Positions 1 through 13,100 of a stretch of 64,000 bases of DNA are shown here, piece by piece. The notes under the pieces are model-generated. The model saw nothing but the letters and a program-made list of their open reading frames with translations. It searched no databases and was not told the origin of the DNA. Location: positions 204,352,068-204,416,067 of the forward strand of contig NC_067472.1 of the NCBI RefSeq assembly GCF_947179515.1, read 5' to 3'. The translations under genes were made by a program, and so were the position numbers. This DNA is from Apodemus sylvaticus (lineage: Eukaryota; Chordata; Mammalia; Rodentia; Muridae). Positions within the stretch are counted from its first letter, which is position 1. Every line of letters begins with the position of its first letter.

Positions 1-2725
1 TAAGGAGCTCTCTAATGGTTTCTCGGCAATAATTACTCTCTCTCTTCCTCATGCTATTCAACATGACAGGCACTTGCCGAAGTCACAGCTAATATATTTG
101 CACTCTAACAGGCCCCAATGCTGGGTCTCCTTGAGTACTTTGGTTAAGATACGAGTGATGTCTATGCTTTTTTTTCCTTGAGAAAAATCTCTAATGCAGA
201 AGACAACCGTTTTATTTTGGATATTAAGCAGGTATGTGGTGTGGCATGAGTGCTTGAGAAAAGAAAATGATGCATTAGCTGTGAACTCCCCATTGTATGT
301 CTTGTGTATTAGTAGTTGATGATATTGAAACAGAGGAAAACTTTTATGGGCTGATTTACTTACACAGTGATAATTCAGACTTGATCCAGAAGCACAGATA
401 GGGAGGGGGTTTCCATAGACATGAACTTCCAGGCAACTGTCTGGAAAGTACACAGTATGGGATGATTCTTCCATTTCAGATGATGTGCAATCGGGAAGTA
501 GTTTTCCTACTTCCTACACTTTCCTACAGTTTTTTAAACCAAAGAAGGTATCTTAGAGTAATTTAGCTTAAAAAAATGTTCTTCAGGTCACTTCTTTTTG
601 ATATGTAGTTGATTTCCCCTATAGCAAGATTTACTTTTTGGAAGTCAACTTGAACTTCTGTATTAAGTATTTTAGTTTAGTTAATAATTATTGGATTCTT
701 TTGAGATTCCTAGCACAGTTTGTTAGTGTATAGCTTTGGAAAACAGTGTATGTCATAGTCCTCCACAGTGACATGATCATTTTTCTTACAATCTTTGAAC
801 AGTGTGGTCATAAAATAATCCTTGTGCTAGGAAATACAAGAGGAAGAAGAAATACATGCGTAGAGGCTATGCTTTGGGTTTCAGTGTCTCTTCTTCATAT
901 TCATGTATTTGTAGGGGGGTGGTCCTACTCAGAAGTTTAATCAGATTAAACAGATCCCTGTTTATTTTTTTATTTTTTATTTTTTAAGATCCCTGTTTAT
1001 AAACTCTTTAGACGGGTGAAGAAATAAGCAACAACTCGATTTCAGATACTTATTTTTCAACATACAGCTATCTCTTAGAACAGTTTCTTACTTTTTTTTA
1101 AAAAAGTACTTATGTTTTGCTGTATCAGAAAGAAGAGAAAAAAATCTTAGAAACATATTAAGCATATGATGAAATTGAAAGGGTTCTGAAGAATCCTTTA
1201 GAATCTGTTTTCTTTGTGCAGGTACCAGATGTTGATGTTGGCAGCACTTAAGAGGGTCACAGGACATTTAAAATCACTAGGCTGTGGTGAATAAAATTGC
1301 AGGTCTGTTGCACTGAAAATTATTTAAAACTTGTGTTTGTTTACTCAGTGGTAAGTAGTACAAAAAGCATTTTTTTCTCTATGAGTGTGTTTTAAACAGG
1401 TACCTTTGGCATACATACATGATCAATGAAAATGTTTAAAACACATTTGTGTCCCAGGGGCTCCTATCACTTAGGGCCACTGGTTCCATTGAAGTCCATT
1501 TTCACATGTGCAGAGCTGATTACTCTGCACTTGACCTTCCTTGTAAGTTATTTGTTTCATGTACTAGAGGGCTAAGGCTACATAGCTGTGCAAGAAGGGG
1601 GAAAAGGCGTACGTGCTACACTTAGGTAGTATTTCCTTAGTGTTCTCTGACAGTAATTTTGAGAAGTAAAGAGGACTTTTTATGCCCACCCCCACTTTTG
1701 GGACTGAGCTAAGTTTCTCATTGATCAAATAATTAAGAGTTTATAGTTTCAATGCTAAAATAGAAAGTAAAAAAAATGGTTTTGAGGAACAAAACCAATT
1801 CCAACAGGGGGTACCCTGTGCTCACTGTAGATTCTTACTTATTCTTGTTTTATGGGCTTCACACTTGAGTAGTTAGGTTGCCTCCTTTCTTAGTTTTCCA
1901 AAGGAGTTTAATACATAGATCCTCCAGTTTGCCTTGTTTCTTTAGTTAGGAGTTTGAACCAATGCTGTAAGTGCAACGAAATCCATTTCTTCTAGTCTGT
2001 GTTATCTATCTTATTACTGTCCATCACGATAGTATTCCAGCTTTCTGTGGGAAGGGAAGTATTTTGAATAGTCTGTCAGAGGAAATGGCTAGGAGGAAAA
2101 GCAGATCTCAGCAGCTCTCATTTCTGGGATTACGACTGACTTCTTCTTTTTTAGCACACCTTTCAGGTTGTGTATAATTATACAGAGTGGAAATAAGAAA
2201 AATAGTATGTATGTTGAAGTTAATTTTTATACACCAAAGAAGTCCAGATGTTGCCTGTTCTGTTTGTAGATCCTGGTGCCTTGGTTTCATTCAATGACAA
2301 AGAGAGGTGTGGTGTTATTTATGCTCTCATGTCGCTAAACCTCAGGAACATGCCAGGACATTTAGATTGAATTGTTATGTGAACATCACTGAATAGTCTT
2401 CACAGTCCTAGATGGTGTGGCCTATTCCTTAAGGTTATGTGATACATTATCTTGCTCCTAAGTCACAAGACTATACAGCGTATTTCTGTTCTGCATATTG
2501 TAGTCAACCGGAACAGATATTTTTATATTTAAAAACATCTGAACACAGAAAAGATACAAAAAGAACACAGTAGAAATGCTGAAAATCAAGCATACATAGG
2601 GTGCACTTCTATGAGTGGAGTTTACAAACCTAAAGCCGTGGGTAGTTGGTGAGTGAATGGTGTGTGACTTTGAGGACCTGGGGCATTATAACAAACTACT
2701 GTAGACTTTGTAAGCCCTCTGCACT
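1..2725. other. AT-rich single-copy DNA, no gene seen
   Basis: Mostly unique AT-rich sequence with no recognisable SINE or LINE. It contains a minus-strand open frame of 138 codons (58-474). That frame has no recognisable domain, no family resemblance and no promoter or splice context, and one frame of that length is expected by chance in a window this size. A T-rich stretch near 962-986 is flanked by direct copies of a 13-base word. Confidence 0.6.
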
Positions 2726-2727
2726 TA

Positions 2728-3047
2728 GTTCTATTTTTTTAATTAGTTGTATTCTTTATTTACATTTCAAATGTTGTCCCCATTCCTGGTTCTGCTTTCC
2801 CCCAAAACTCCCTAACCCTTCCCCCCTCCCCCTGCTCACCAACCACACACTCTCTCTTCCCTGTCCTGGCATTCCCCTATACTAGGGCATCTCGCCTTCT
2901 CAGGACCAAGGGCTCTTCTCCCTTTGGTGTCCAACAAGCCATCCTCAGCTACATATGCATCTGGAGCCCTGGGTCCCTCCATGTGTACTCTTTGGTTGGT
3001 GGTTTAGTCCCTGGGAGCTCTGGGAGTACTGGGTCGTTCTTTAGTTA
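2728..3047 (-). mobile_element. L1 3' UTR fragment
   Basis: Read on the minus strand, this ends in the typical rodent L1 tail (complement of ttatttacatttcaaatgtt). The GA/GGGA-rich part of the 3' UTR precedes it, seen here as a C/T-rich run near 2815-2870. The farther part, near 2990-3045, matches the older Lx-type 3' UTR. The element is strongly 5'-truncated and contains no ORF2. Confidence 0.8.
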
Positions 3048-3049
3048 CT

Positions 3050-6000
3050 GAATCTTTGCATTTTATAAAACTTATTTTTAAATGTTTGAATCTTATACTT
3101 AGATTAATATATGGATACATTGTACAAGATTATTTGACTGTTGTCAAGACATTTTTCATTTAAAATCTTTTTCTGATTAAAAACTAATATAAGAGCTGAA
3201 GTCTAAACAATGTCAGGATCATATCTTGTCAGCCTGGAAAGTCGTCCGTGGGTGTGACAAGATGGAGATGCCCATTTGCTTAGCACTGTCTCTCAAGCCC
3301 TTCTGAGGACTGCCTCCTCCTCAGGCACAAATGTGTCTGTGGTAGTTTTTCTTGTTTCTCTCTTCTTCTTCTTCTTCTTCTATTTAATCATAGATTTATT
3401 TGTAAGCAGATAATTTACCATCAATATTTTGCTCCAACAATAAGGCCTTTGTTTTCTTGTCCTTCAGTTTCTTTTTTTTTCTTTTTCAACTATGTGTACA
3501 TTAGATCATTTTATAAAAATTGCTTCATGTCAGTCTGGGACCACCGTGTTCTCATGGTCCATTGTCAAATGAAGCATTGTCTGAACAAGCTAGCTGTCAC
3601 ACACAGCCATTTGATGTTTAGATTGGTAGTGTATATAGCCACAGATCCTATATCCATAGGGTTTCTGATCACCAAGGACAGAATGTTTTAAACTGATGTA
3701 TTTTAACTTACCATTACTGTGATTATTACGACATAGGTCTTTTATATATTATATACATACATATGTATCTATAAATTTATTATATTTACTTGTATTTATA
3801 TTGCTAATCACTGTACTTATGGAAAGGAAACAGACTTACATGGTAGGCAGCATTGAGGGGGAATTTTAGAATGCCTTTGTCACGTCTGTAGTTTAGTGGA
3901 GTATGTAAAATAAACAATGCCTACTGTGTGATGAACGCCAAAGAGCTAATCAATTTTGGATATTACTCCTGGTTAGAACTCATGTAAGCTGTCCTGTATT
4001 ATTGTTACTTGGAAAGATGTGTAGAAGCCTAATGTTTTGAGTGGGTAAATTTGTTTTGTAACCTGTGAAATGTGTTCCTGGGGATAGTGCATCTAACCTC
4101 TGAACTTTCCACTCATTGTCTATGCAGTGAGGATTCCAATAATGCTTTTCTTTTGGATGATATGAGGATATAGGAATACCTTTTGTAAATTTATATGCAG
4201 TTTGCTAATTTATTAAGGTATTCTTGCCAAATGACCTAAATTATAAGGAGGGTGATTTGGATCAAGTCCCTGAGCTCACTGTCTAGAGTCAGATTACATT
4301 TGTCTATTCTACTTGGAAGAGGTGGGGGGGCATCAAAGATGTATGGTTTTAATCTTATTTTTGTTAGAGGCTATGACTACTCTAACTCCCATAGCTTCAA
4401 TTAAAAAACTTGAAAATAGTTCATTTTCTAGTCTAATTACTTGGCAGAAATTTAGAATAGCAAGAAACTAGTAACAACCAAACCTTTCCTTTGCACTTAC
4501 AGATCAACAGAAGAGATTCTTGTGTCCTAGAAACCAAAGAAAGAATCAGCAAGAATGCCCAGGGTGAATGATGGATTGCAGAGCCTGGCTGGTAATTACT
4601 TTCACTGAGGTAAAACATTAACTTGATACATGGGAGCAAGGCCAGATGAAAATCGGGAGGTGGACCTCTTCCTCCCCATGGAATGCCCATACTTGCCATT
4701 GTGGAGGTAGTTGTTTCTTTGGTGGGAGAGTCTAGCTCAGCTTCCTTTCCCGAGGCTCAGCATGGATTTTCATCTACCACCCCGGTAGACAAGGAGTGGT
4801 ACCTTTGTTGTGGCCATTGTAATGATAGGTGTTTAAGTCAGTCTGCTTTCTGAGATGGCAAGAACTCACAGTTTCTCAAGACTTTTCAGTAGGATACCCG
4901 ATATTAACAGAGATTTTCTCCTCTTGGGGTTCAGCTTTTTTGTAATTTTTTTTCATAATGTGGGCTCTGGAACCCACATGGTTGATAAGCATTTTAGCAT
5001 TAACTTAGCTTTTGGATTTTTGTAACATGGCTACTGAACAGATTCCTTACACTGAGCTAGAGAATACTGTTCTCTTCAGAAGAGCCAGGGGATATTTTTA
5101 ATGACATATAATAGTTATTAATACTTCACTACTTTGCTATCTAGGAGAGATTGTGATGTGCTTATGACACCATGTGTGTTTTCATTCATGCATGGTTTCA
5201 GATGGCCATAGAATGTAAAGTATGTGAGAACTCACTCGGTGCCACTGTGCACTCCGTGACTACCGTCTCATCATACAGTACACTTGAACTTGAATTTTCT
5301 GAGTTCAAGTTGATTATTACCTCATGGGAATAATAGTTATTGTTTTGAGAGGCTTAGAGTATATTAGATCTTAAAATCTATACTAAAGATAGAAATGTCA
5401 CTAGATCATGAACTCTCCATATTGTTTCTTTTATTTTAATCATGCTCCATTTCTCCAACCACCATGTTTTGTGCTGGTCAGGAAGTTCTCTGTTGTGTGC
5501 CATATTGTTGAAAGTCTTACTTTCTGATGTCAGAGTCCATAGTTTCTTGCATCTGACGTCTATTCTCCTGCCTGTTATTGGCAATATTTTTCTCACCCCT
5601 GTAGTTTAGTCTTTTTCCGGATGTGATACAAATGTAAATCATACAGTGTGTATTTGTAAGTGTGGTGGTTTCATTTGAGATTCATGTCTGTTGTTGCATG
5701 TAAGAACCTATGGGGTTTAAGCCAAACTGTAAGACTTGCCTGAAGATAGAGTAGGGAGGGCTCTTATTGTAACCTGGCTAGGCTCTGGTCGGGAGTACAC
5801 ATTCAACATTCAGCCTGAGTCCTGGCTTCAAGAATCCTGTGGGAGCTGAAACATGTCTCAGCTGAGGCCCTTAGGAGCTGCCACAGGTGGTGGGGGGGAC
5901 TGACCTAGTGTGGTGAGGAGAGAGGATTATCCAGAGGTGAAGTCCAGCAGGCTATGGAGCATGTGAGGAAGTTAATTTCTCCCATTGTTCTCTGCTCTTT

Positions 6001-6185
6001 GCCTAAATTACTTTTCCGGCATTACTTTTCTGATTTTGCTTCATTAAATGGCTCCTTTTCTTTCCATTCCACCTTGTCACCACAGGAATGTGTTTCCAGT
6101 ACTGGTACCACACTTTGGATCACTCCTGTTGTTAAATCAGGCATCATGTTTATAGGGACCAATCTTTGCTGCCTTCTGGCGATGG
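3050..6185. other. AT-rich single-copy DNA, no gene seen
   Basis: Unique sequence with a short (CTT)n run at about 3358-3381 and no interspersed repeat that could be recognised. The open frames (for example 4433-4699 minus and 5954-6205 plus) are short and resemble no known protein. Confidence 0.5.
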
Positions 6186-6189
6186 CAAT

Positions 6190-6562
6190 GCCATTGTGCT
6201 CCTGAATTCATACTGTTGTACATGTGGGGAAGGGGCTTGTGCGGCCTTGTGAAGAGCTGTTGGCAGTTAATGGTTGCTAGAAGAGGAAGAATCATTTTTC
6301 TCATAATTATAGCCATTGCCAAATTGCCCATGCTTCAATAAATAACCACTAACTCATGCCCCTGCAAGCAACCTTGATTAAATTGAGTTGGTCACAGAAA
6401 GAGACAAAGAAAAAAAGAGAGGAAAGGAAAGAAAAGGAAGAAGGATATGAAAATGGGAGAAGTGAGAATGAGGGGGCTCAGTGTTGAGAGATGATAATGG
6501 GGTTAAAATGACTAAAATTCAATATAACGCATGTATAAAGTTGTTAAAGAATAATGAAAAGG
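6190..6562 (+). mobile_element. L1 (Lx-type) 3' UTR fragment
   Basis: The text around 6245-6375 follows the order of an old rodent L1 3' UTR: the block with a cagttaatgg-type word, then a gttgccc/ataaataacc-like block, then gcaaccttgattaaa. A purine-rich stretch at 6395-6475 follows. The end, with ttgttaaagaataatgaaaa, resembles the usual terminus before the A-tail. It is diverged and 5'-truncated. The start is approximate. Confidence 0.7.
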
Positions 6563-6763
6563 GACCTATCTCAGTTTATCTGAAGTTTTCCATTGCTTCC
6601 CACAGGGAACAACAGCATAAATGTCACTGAGATGTTGGTGAATTGGGGACCCCTTAGAGCTGCAAGTCAAGGGTTCGGTAGTCCCAAACCAGTTATAGGC
6701 TCTTTTGTAAAGATCTTGGTAAATCTTCTACCAATTGGGATTCTATGGATTTTTTTTTAACCT

Positions 6764-6862
6764 TTATTTTTAGTACTGGGGAATCAAACCCAGAGTTCAT
6801 CATATAGTCATGCATTTTCCAAGTGTCCATCAACTGATACATACTCCCTGTTCCTGGGACCA
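6764..6862 (-). mobile_element. ID / tRNA-derived SINE remnant
   Basis: Begins with a T-rich stretch (complement of an A-tail), then agtactggggaatcaaaccc, the reverse complement of the B-box side of an ID or related tRNA-derived SINE. Degraded past about 6862. Confidence 0.5.
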
Positions 6863-7244
6863 TATTTTTAAAGGTACAGTACACAAACTAGATTGAACTC
6901 TGTGGCAAAGACATAATGAAGTAATGAAGCATTGGTAATTCTTGGGCCATGATCAACTAACTCATCCTTTGTGGAATCTTCATCAGCAGACTCCTGAAGC
7001 TGCATCAAGCTAAGTAGGAGATTCTAGCTTGATTAATAGTTGTCTGTCTGTGGCATAGGGGGTAAAGTACTCTAAGAAGTGGTATTCAGAATAGCTGTAC
7101 GTCCCACAAAAATATTTACCAAAAGGTAGTTTGTTCATATAAATACTCATGCTGGAAAGATACTATCATTAATTACAAAATAATAACTAGAGTTACAGCT
7201 GAAGTACATTTTATCCTTAGGGGTAGGTCCATCAGAGAAAAGAC

Positions 7245-7372
7245 GGTTTCTTGTCTGTTATAGGCAGGAAACTGAGGCAAGGGCAATTTAGCCTGAGGTC
7301 TGATCGCTGGTGGTAGGGGAACAGAGACTCACACTCAGGCAGTCTGCTTGAGACTCTGTATTCTGCTGTGTA
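7245..7372 (-). mobile_element. MIR fragment
   Basis: In plus orientation it shows gcaggaaactgaggcaaggg, the antisense of the MIR core, then a block resembling antisense MIR 5' sequence ending near actcacactcaggcag. Old mammalian SINE, clearly diverged. Confidence 0.6.
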
Positions 7373-7959
7373 TATGTGTGGCCTTCGGAGTTCTAGCATA
7401 TTAATGAGTGCCTGAAGGACGCTCAGGAAACTCATTGTGTGTCCTTCACTTTAAGAGCAAGGTCTTCAGGAGACTTTAAGATGACCATGGTGTCTTGGAG
7501 TAAACTCGATTCTCCTGCCAGAGGCCCTGGTCGCTGAAAGAGGTGTTAGGTTGGCTTGTTGCTGGTCTCATGTCAGGGGACAGAGAGATGCCGCTCATCT
7601 AGGAAGACTCACGAAATTGGCGTTCCTTTCCATTCTATGCCTTGGTCCTGACCCTCTCTTGCCTGGGAATACGTTAATTTGTTCTCTTCCTGTGCTCTCT
7701 GCCATTTATTTTTCCCAGGGAGCCTGGAATCCCCATTATCTTTTCTAGGCTGCCCTCTCTATTTGCTTGACCTATCCACCAGGTCTATGTATGTAAAGTA
7801 CTGTTCTAGCTGCTGCCAGATATCCATGCTCCTGGCTTGCTTTCTATTGTGTTAAACATCGCTTGTGGGCACTTGTGGGGGAAGGCCTTCCTTGGCTTAC
7901 ACATTCCAGATCACTGTCCATCACTGACGATGTCAGAGCAGGAGCTCCAGCAGGAACAG

Positions 7960-8215
7960 AGATGGGAACCTCAGCAGAACGACACTTCCTGCTTGCTCCC
8001 AGGCCCATGTTCAGTTACCTTTCTCATACCTCCCAGGACCACCTGCCTACAGATGGCACTGCCCGCTGTGGTCTCGGCCTTCCATGTAGCTCAACTCCCA
8101 AGAAGCTGTCACATAGACATGCCTACAAACCAAACTGATAGGAGTCATTCAGTTCATTCTTCCCCAGTGACTAGTGTGTGTCAACCTGACAAAAGCCAAC
8201 CCGCATGCCAGGTAT
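7960..8215. repeat. Probable degenerate rodent interspersed repeat
   Basis: The stretch with gatggcactgcccgctgtgg, the block near 8105-8135 and the end with gtgtgtcaacctgacaaaag resembles a common rodent repeat whose edge carries a tcaacttgacac-like motif. Two overlapping plus-strand open frames here (7837-8217 and 7863-8138) are explained by raised GC, not by a recognisable protein. Family not named. Confidence 0.4.
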
Positions 8216-9969
8216 GAAGGAGAATACCAGTGCATTATATTCACTAGTCGCTGACTTTTTCCTCCATATTTTCTATAATTAAGAATGTCCTTCTCAATTT
8301 CAACTCAAAATACCTGAAAAGAGTCCTTGTTTAGTTAAGAGAGAGTAAATTTCCCCAGGTAAGTTCCCATATGTTTTCTGTAAAATCCAGCACACACTTT
8401 CTTTGTATTTCACCCCCGTCGATGAGAGTCTTAGAACAGTAATCAGCCAGGATAGGCCACTCAGCTCCCGTTGCCTTGCATTTTGTTGGGCAATTTTAGC
8501 TCTTTTTTTTTTTTTTTTGGTGCTATTCAGAAGAGTCTGCTTCTTGTCACAGCACTGGCATCCCAGGTTCTGTGATCCTTTTCTTTGCAGGTCCTGGAGC
8601 AGTTGAACTGTAGGTCTGCTCACCTAAGTAGGTACAATGGTACAAGATGCTCGGGAGAGGGGTGTGTGGTTCCATTCCGGTTCCGGTTCTGGTTCCGGGA
8701 AGGCCTGGTAGTGTGTGCACATGGCCACTGCTTTTGTAAGGTTGGCATGTGTGTGTTTATATCCCCCCTGGCCTCTGTTCTTCCCTTCCCTTCTAGAGCC
8801 TTTCCCTCCTTTTGTTGGCCCTTTACTCCCTACTTGGGGCTTTGTGTGTGCTAAGTGTGCACACAACTATGTGTAGCAATAGCCCTGCATGCTTTCTCTT
8901 ACAGCTTTTTATGGTTTATCCAAGGAGTGGCTAAAGGACCTGGTAAACGTATGCTCCTCCTTCCCTCTGCCTCTTCCTTCTCTTCCCTCCTGCTCCCCTC
9001 TCTTCCTTCTTTCCTCCTCCTTCCCTCTTCCTTTGCATCCATTTAGTTCCATCTCTGGCTCAAGAACGTGTTCTTGAATAGCTCCTTCAAGAAGTAAACA
9101 GTGCGAACCTTAGTGCATCTTAGTTCATGACCCATTTATGTGTTTGTGGCCCAAATCCTTCCATGTGTGATATTACCTTCTTAGAATAATTAAGGCCTTC
9201 ATGAAATACAGAATAGCTGTGTGCCCTGTCAGATAGGATGTGAAGGCCCTGTGGAATCCTTTGCTAGTGGGATACTTTAAGGCACGTTTGCACTACACTG
9301 AAGGCTTACGTATGGGCACAAGTTTAACCTTATGTATTAGGTTAATGGGTTCAGCACAGTTTGTTTAAGGTCCTAGGCCTTTCTGTGAACTGAAAACGTG
9401 CTCTTTCCCCCCCAAAAGTCCGCAGTGTAGAAGTGCGGATTCTGTGCTATGTCCAGCTCTCACCGTTCAGACATTAAATACATTGTTTTCATTTCACCGT
9501 CCTTTGCAGCTGCTTCCCCTTTGAATGTCTTTTGAACCCTGAGTTGTAGTGGCTGTAGCTGGAGGGCTGGGGTTGGTTGGTGGTGTATTTTTATCCCTGC
9601 TCAGAGCCCTTTCTTGGCGTGTTACCTTGCTGCTCAGGTCGCCTTCAGTTTCTCTACAGGACAGTCTTCTTGGGGTTGGAGACTTCAAAGAAAATCTTCT
9701 GACAGTGTCGTTGCTCTTCGTTGGGCAAACTCCTCAGCTGTGTAGCCAGAGCCTCTTTTGAGTGTAGGGCAGCTTACCTGTCTGCATTCACTTTTCTCTG
9801 ATAGTCTTTACCTGTTTGGTACCAGGCTTAGTGTTCCCTAGTTTCTTAATCTTGTCCTTTCCTTATCACAATTGTTCCTTTAGTAGAGTTGCTAGTATAT
9901 TTATGTACTGCTCTGAACTAGTTTTTAAAGTCCTAGAAGAACTTTAGCCAGGTATGTTAGAGGCACTGT
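8216..9969. other. Unique DNA with pyrimidine tract, no gene seen
   Basis: Mostly unique sequence. It includes a T17 run near 8502-8518, a GGTTCC-rich patch at 8668-8700 and a strong C/T tract at about 8955-9045 that creates spurious Ser/Leu/Pro-rich open frames. No recognisable exon or repeat family. Confidence 0.5.
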
Positions 9970-10140
9970 ATAGACCTTTTATGGTGACATATACCTGCAG
10001 ATTCCATGCTGAGAGGTAGAACAGGTTACCCTCATTCACAGGATAACCTAATTTAAGGTTACCTTCAGCTATACAGTGAGTTCAAGACCACCCTGGCTAT
10101 TTGAGGCCCTGCATCAAAACAAACACTTGCAATAAAGATT
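9970..10140 (+). mobile_element. B1 SINE, highly diverged
   Basis: Shows the order of a B1 element: a ggtgacatatacctgcag segment matching the A-box side, gctgagaggtagaac, then cagtgagttcaagaccaccc and an A-rich end (catcaaaacaaacac). Old copy with many substitutions and an internal insertion. Confidence 0.6.
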
Positions 10141-13100
10141 TTATACATTTAAAAGGATTTTAATATTTCTGTCTGGAAAGATTACCAATATTCTTTTGGC
10201 TAATTGTGTTGTCAACTAATATTAGTTAAGACTGATCTAATTTAAATATGAATTTGATGTTTGAATTTAATATTTTAAGGCAGCATGGAAAGAAGGTGAA
10301 TGGTATAGTGACTTCAATAGAGGCTGAATTTATGAATGAATTTTAAATTTGGGTTTGTTGTATAGACACTGTGATCAAGTGCTAAGTAAGTAATGTGAAT
10401 GATATTGTTTAAAGCTTTTCCCAAACAGATCTTAAATCTTAATCAATATCCAACTGTCTGAAATGTAAAATTGTTTCAGTAGACCAACTGAGCTATGGGT
10501 AAATGTGTAGACTTCTGAATCTTGTAGAATGCAAAAGTGCAGGCTTAGATATGATACAAGCGTAAGCCATTATGATTTACATAATTTATCTCCTCAGTAT
10601 AAATATTGTACTTGTAAAGTTAAAACTGCTGTCCTGGAAATCAGATTTTGGTTGTCTTGAGTATTTGTGGGCCTGGCGGAGGTTTTAGGGTTATGTTTGT
10701 GTTTAGATTAAATTTGAATTGTAAGTTAAGATTTATGGTGAACAATATGTAGAAAATATTATTTGCTTTTTCAGAGCTTATGAGTAAAAGCAACATCCGA
10801 ATTTAATGTTTGAGAACCAACCAAATTCAAGAAATATGATACAATTCTATTTTAATTGTTTCCCTTACTTGTTCCTGACTTCTGATCATTTACGGTTTAT
10901 GTGTTTATGATATTAACATATTTAGTACCCTGTCACTGGTTACATTTAAGTTTCTGTAGTCATGCTTTCAGGATTTTTTTTCTCTTAAGACAGGAATAAT
11001 ATGAGACCTCTGTTTGCCCAGAGTCCTAGATGATTGTATTCTGATTTTGTTCATTACATGAGATATGCTCACATGGTTTGCTTCTGAATAAATCCTTTTA
11101 AGAATTAGTCAGTCTTTTCCCTGAAATGCACCTTTTACCTATTCATCCATTCCTATATGAATCTTGTGTCTCCCTCTCCCTCCCTTTTTTCCTCCCTCTT
11201 CCCCTCCCCCTCTCAAATATTGGTCATAGGCTTGCTGTAGCTCTAGGGTAAAGGCTGTCCTTGGATCAGAAATCCGTAAAACAAAACAACAGCAAAAAAT
11301 GATACTGCTTGGTAAGAACTACGGCTGTGAATAAAACGGAGACATTGTGTTTGCTCTAGGTAATTGTGAATGAAGCTGAGGAGAGAAATAAAGGAGATAG
11401 TCACCAGTCTACATACTATGGACCTGTCTACACAGACAGGGTGCCGTCCAAAGACTTCCAGGAGGAAACAGCACCTCTGCCTCCATATTCTTTAGTTAGC
11501 TAGATGTAAGTTCCAGAAAAGTGAAAATTGACACACCGTTAAAACTCAAGGCAACCAAAGCTCCATGTCCTCAACCAGAGCTCTCATTTTAGGTCAGGAA
11601 AGGCTTTGCTCTGCATCTTACCTGATGAGAAGATGAGAATGTGTTCTTTGAGATCCTTTCCTCCACAACAGAAATAAGTGTTTGTTTTAGAAAATTTGAA
11701 TTGGATATTTTTAACCATCAGTCTCTAAGATGCCTTGTTGATAGAGCAAATTTAAAAATGAATCTCTATTGAATCTGGACAAATAAACCACAGTTTGAAG
11801 CTCCAAAAGAAATGCATACCATTAACTGTCATCTTTCAATATTAGTTTTCTCTGAATGTATGTGGTCATAAATCTTTCTTTATGTTTCTGTCTATTGGTA
11901 ATTTCATACAAATGGAATTGTCTATGTTATTTTGTATTAATCTTCTTTCATTTGCATACCATTTTTAAGCATCATTCACAACATATCTCTACATAACTGT
12001 GGATAATTATGTAACTTCAATATGGGGGTTGCAGTAAATTTGGCCAAAGCAGAAGACCCTGAATATACAGCAACAAAATCCCTGATGATTCAAAAGCAAA
12101 CACGTGATGAGTTTATTGTGTGTTTGTGGTCTTGCTTGCACTGTGGTGCCCTGTCACTTCATTGCAGTCTGCATTCGGAAGCACAAGATTTGCAATGTCT
12201 TCTACAGTCCCTCACCCCCTGTGGGCTCACCGGTGGCCTGACATACCTCAGCTCAGGACTGAAACTATCGTATGCAATTATTAAATTCAGTGCTTTTACG
12301 AAACCTTGAAGTTTCTACTTTTACAAAAACAGGATGGTTTAATTATGGTAACAAATACTTTTAGTATTTTTCTACCATCGTTTTTTTAGCATTTAAGTAC
12401 AAATGAGTATTAATGAGCATTTGGGATTTTATTGTGTTAGAATGTTTGATTTCAAAATTGCTATTTGTTGGTGAGTCTTGGTGCACACTTGGGAGGTGGA
12501 GGCAGAACCAGGTGTGCAGTGTGCTTGTGAAGAGTTGGGGAGGGGTAAGACCCTGTCTTACCCACCCTTCCTCAACAGGAAATAGGCATCATGAGTAGCT
12601 TTTCTGAATTTCATGAAAAATTACTATGGCTTGGGGTAGAACAGAATTTCCAACCATTTCTAAGATGGCCCAAAACATCCTTACATCATGTTTTATCATG
12701 TATTATGTGAAGTGGCATCCTCAGCATTGGTCATTATAAATCAAAGACCACCTCTCTCTGAAGAAGTTTAATCTCTGCATCCTGCAGTAGCCAAGATTTA
12801 ATTCCCTATGTAAAAATAAGCATCAACAAAAAACCATGTCCATCTTTGTATGCAAATTTCCATCAATAAATGAACACATTTGTATATGTGCATATATATA
12901 TACATATATATGCACCAAAGAATCTTTTAAATAATTTTATTATTGCTTTCAATATGCATCTTATGCGTCTGTACACTTAGAATTATATAAAAATGTTTTC
13001 ATAGAAAATGAATTGTGAGTAGAAAAAATTAGAAGCCTTGGCTGATGCCAATACTTTATTCTACCACCACATGCTACTATTCTATCAATATATCATGTCT

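Noticed and set aside
58..474. 138-codon minus-strand open frame
   Set aside because: No recognisable domain or family. About one frame of this length is expected by chance in a window of this size and composition.
5378..5596. 72-codon minus frame
   Set aside because: AT-rich, no recognisable motif, and length within chance expectation.
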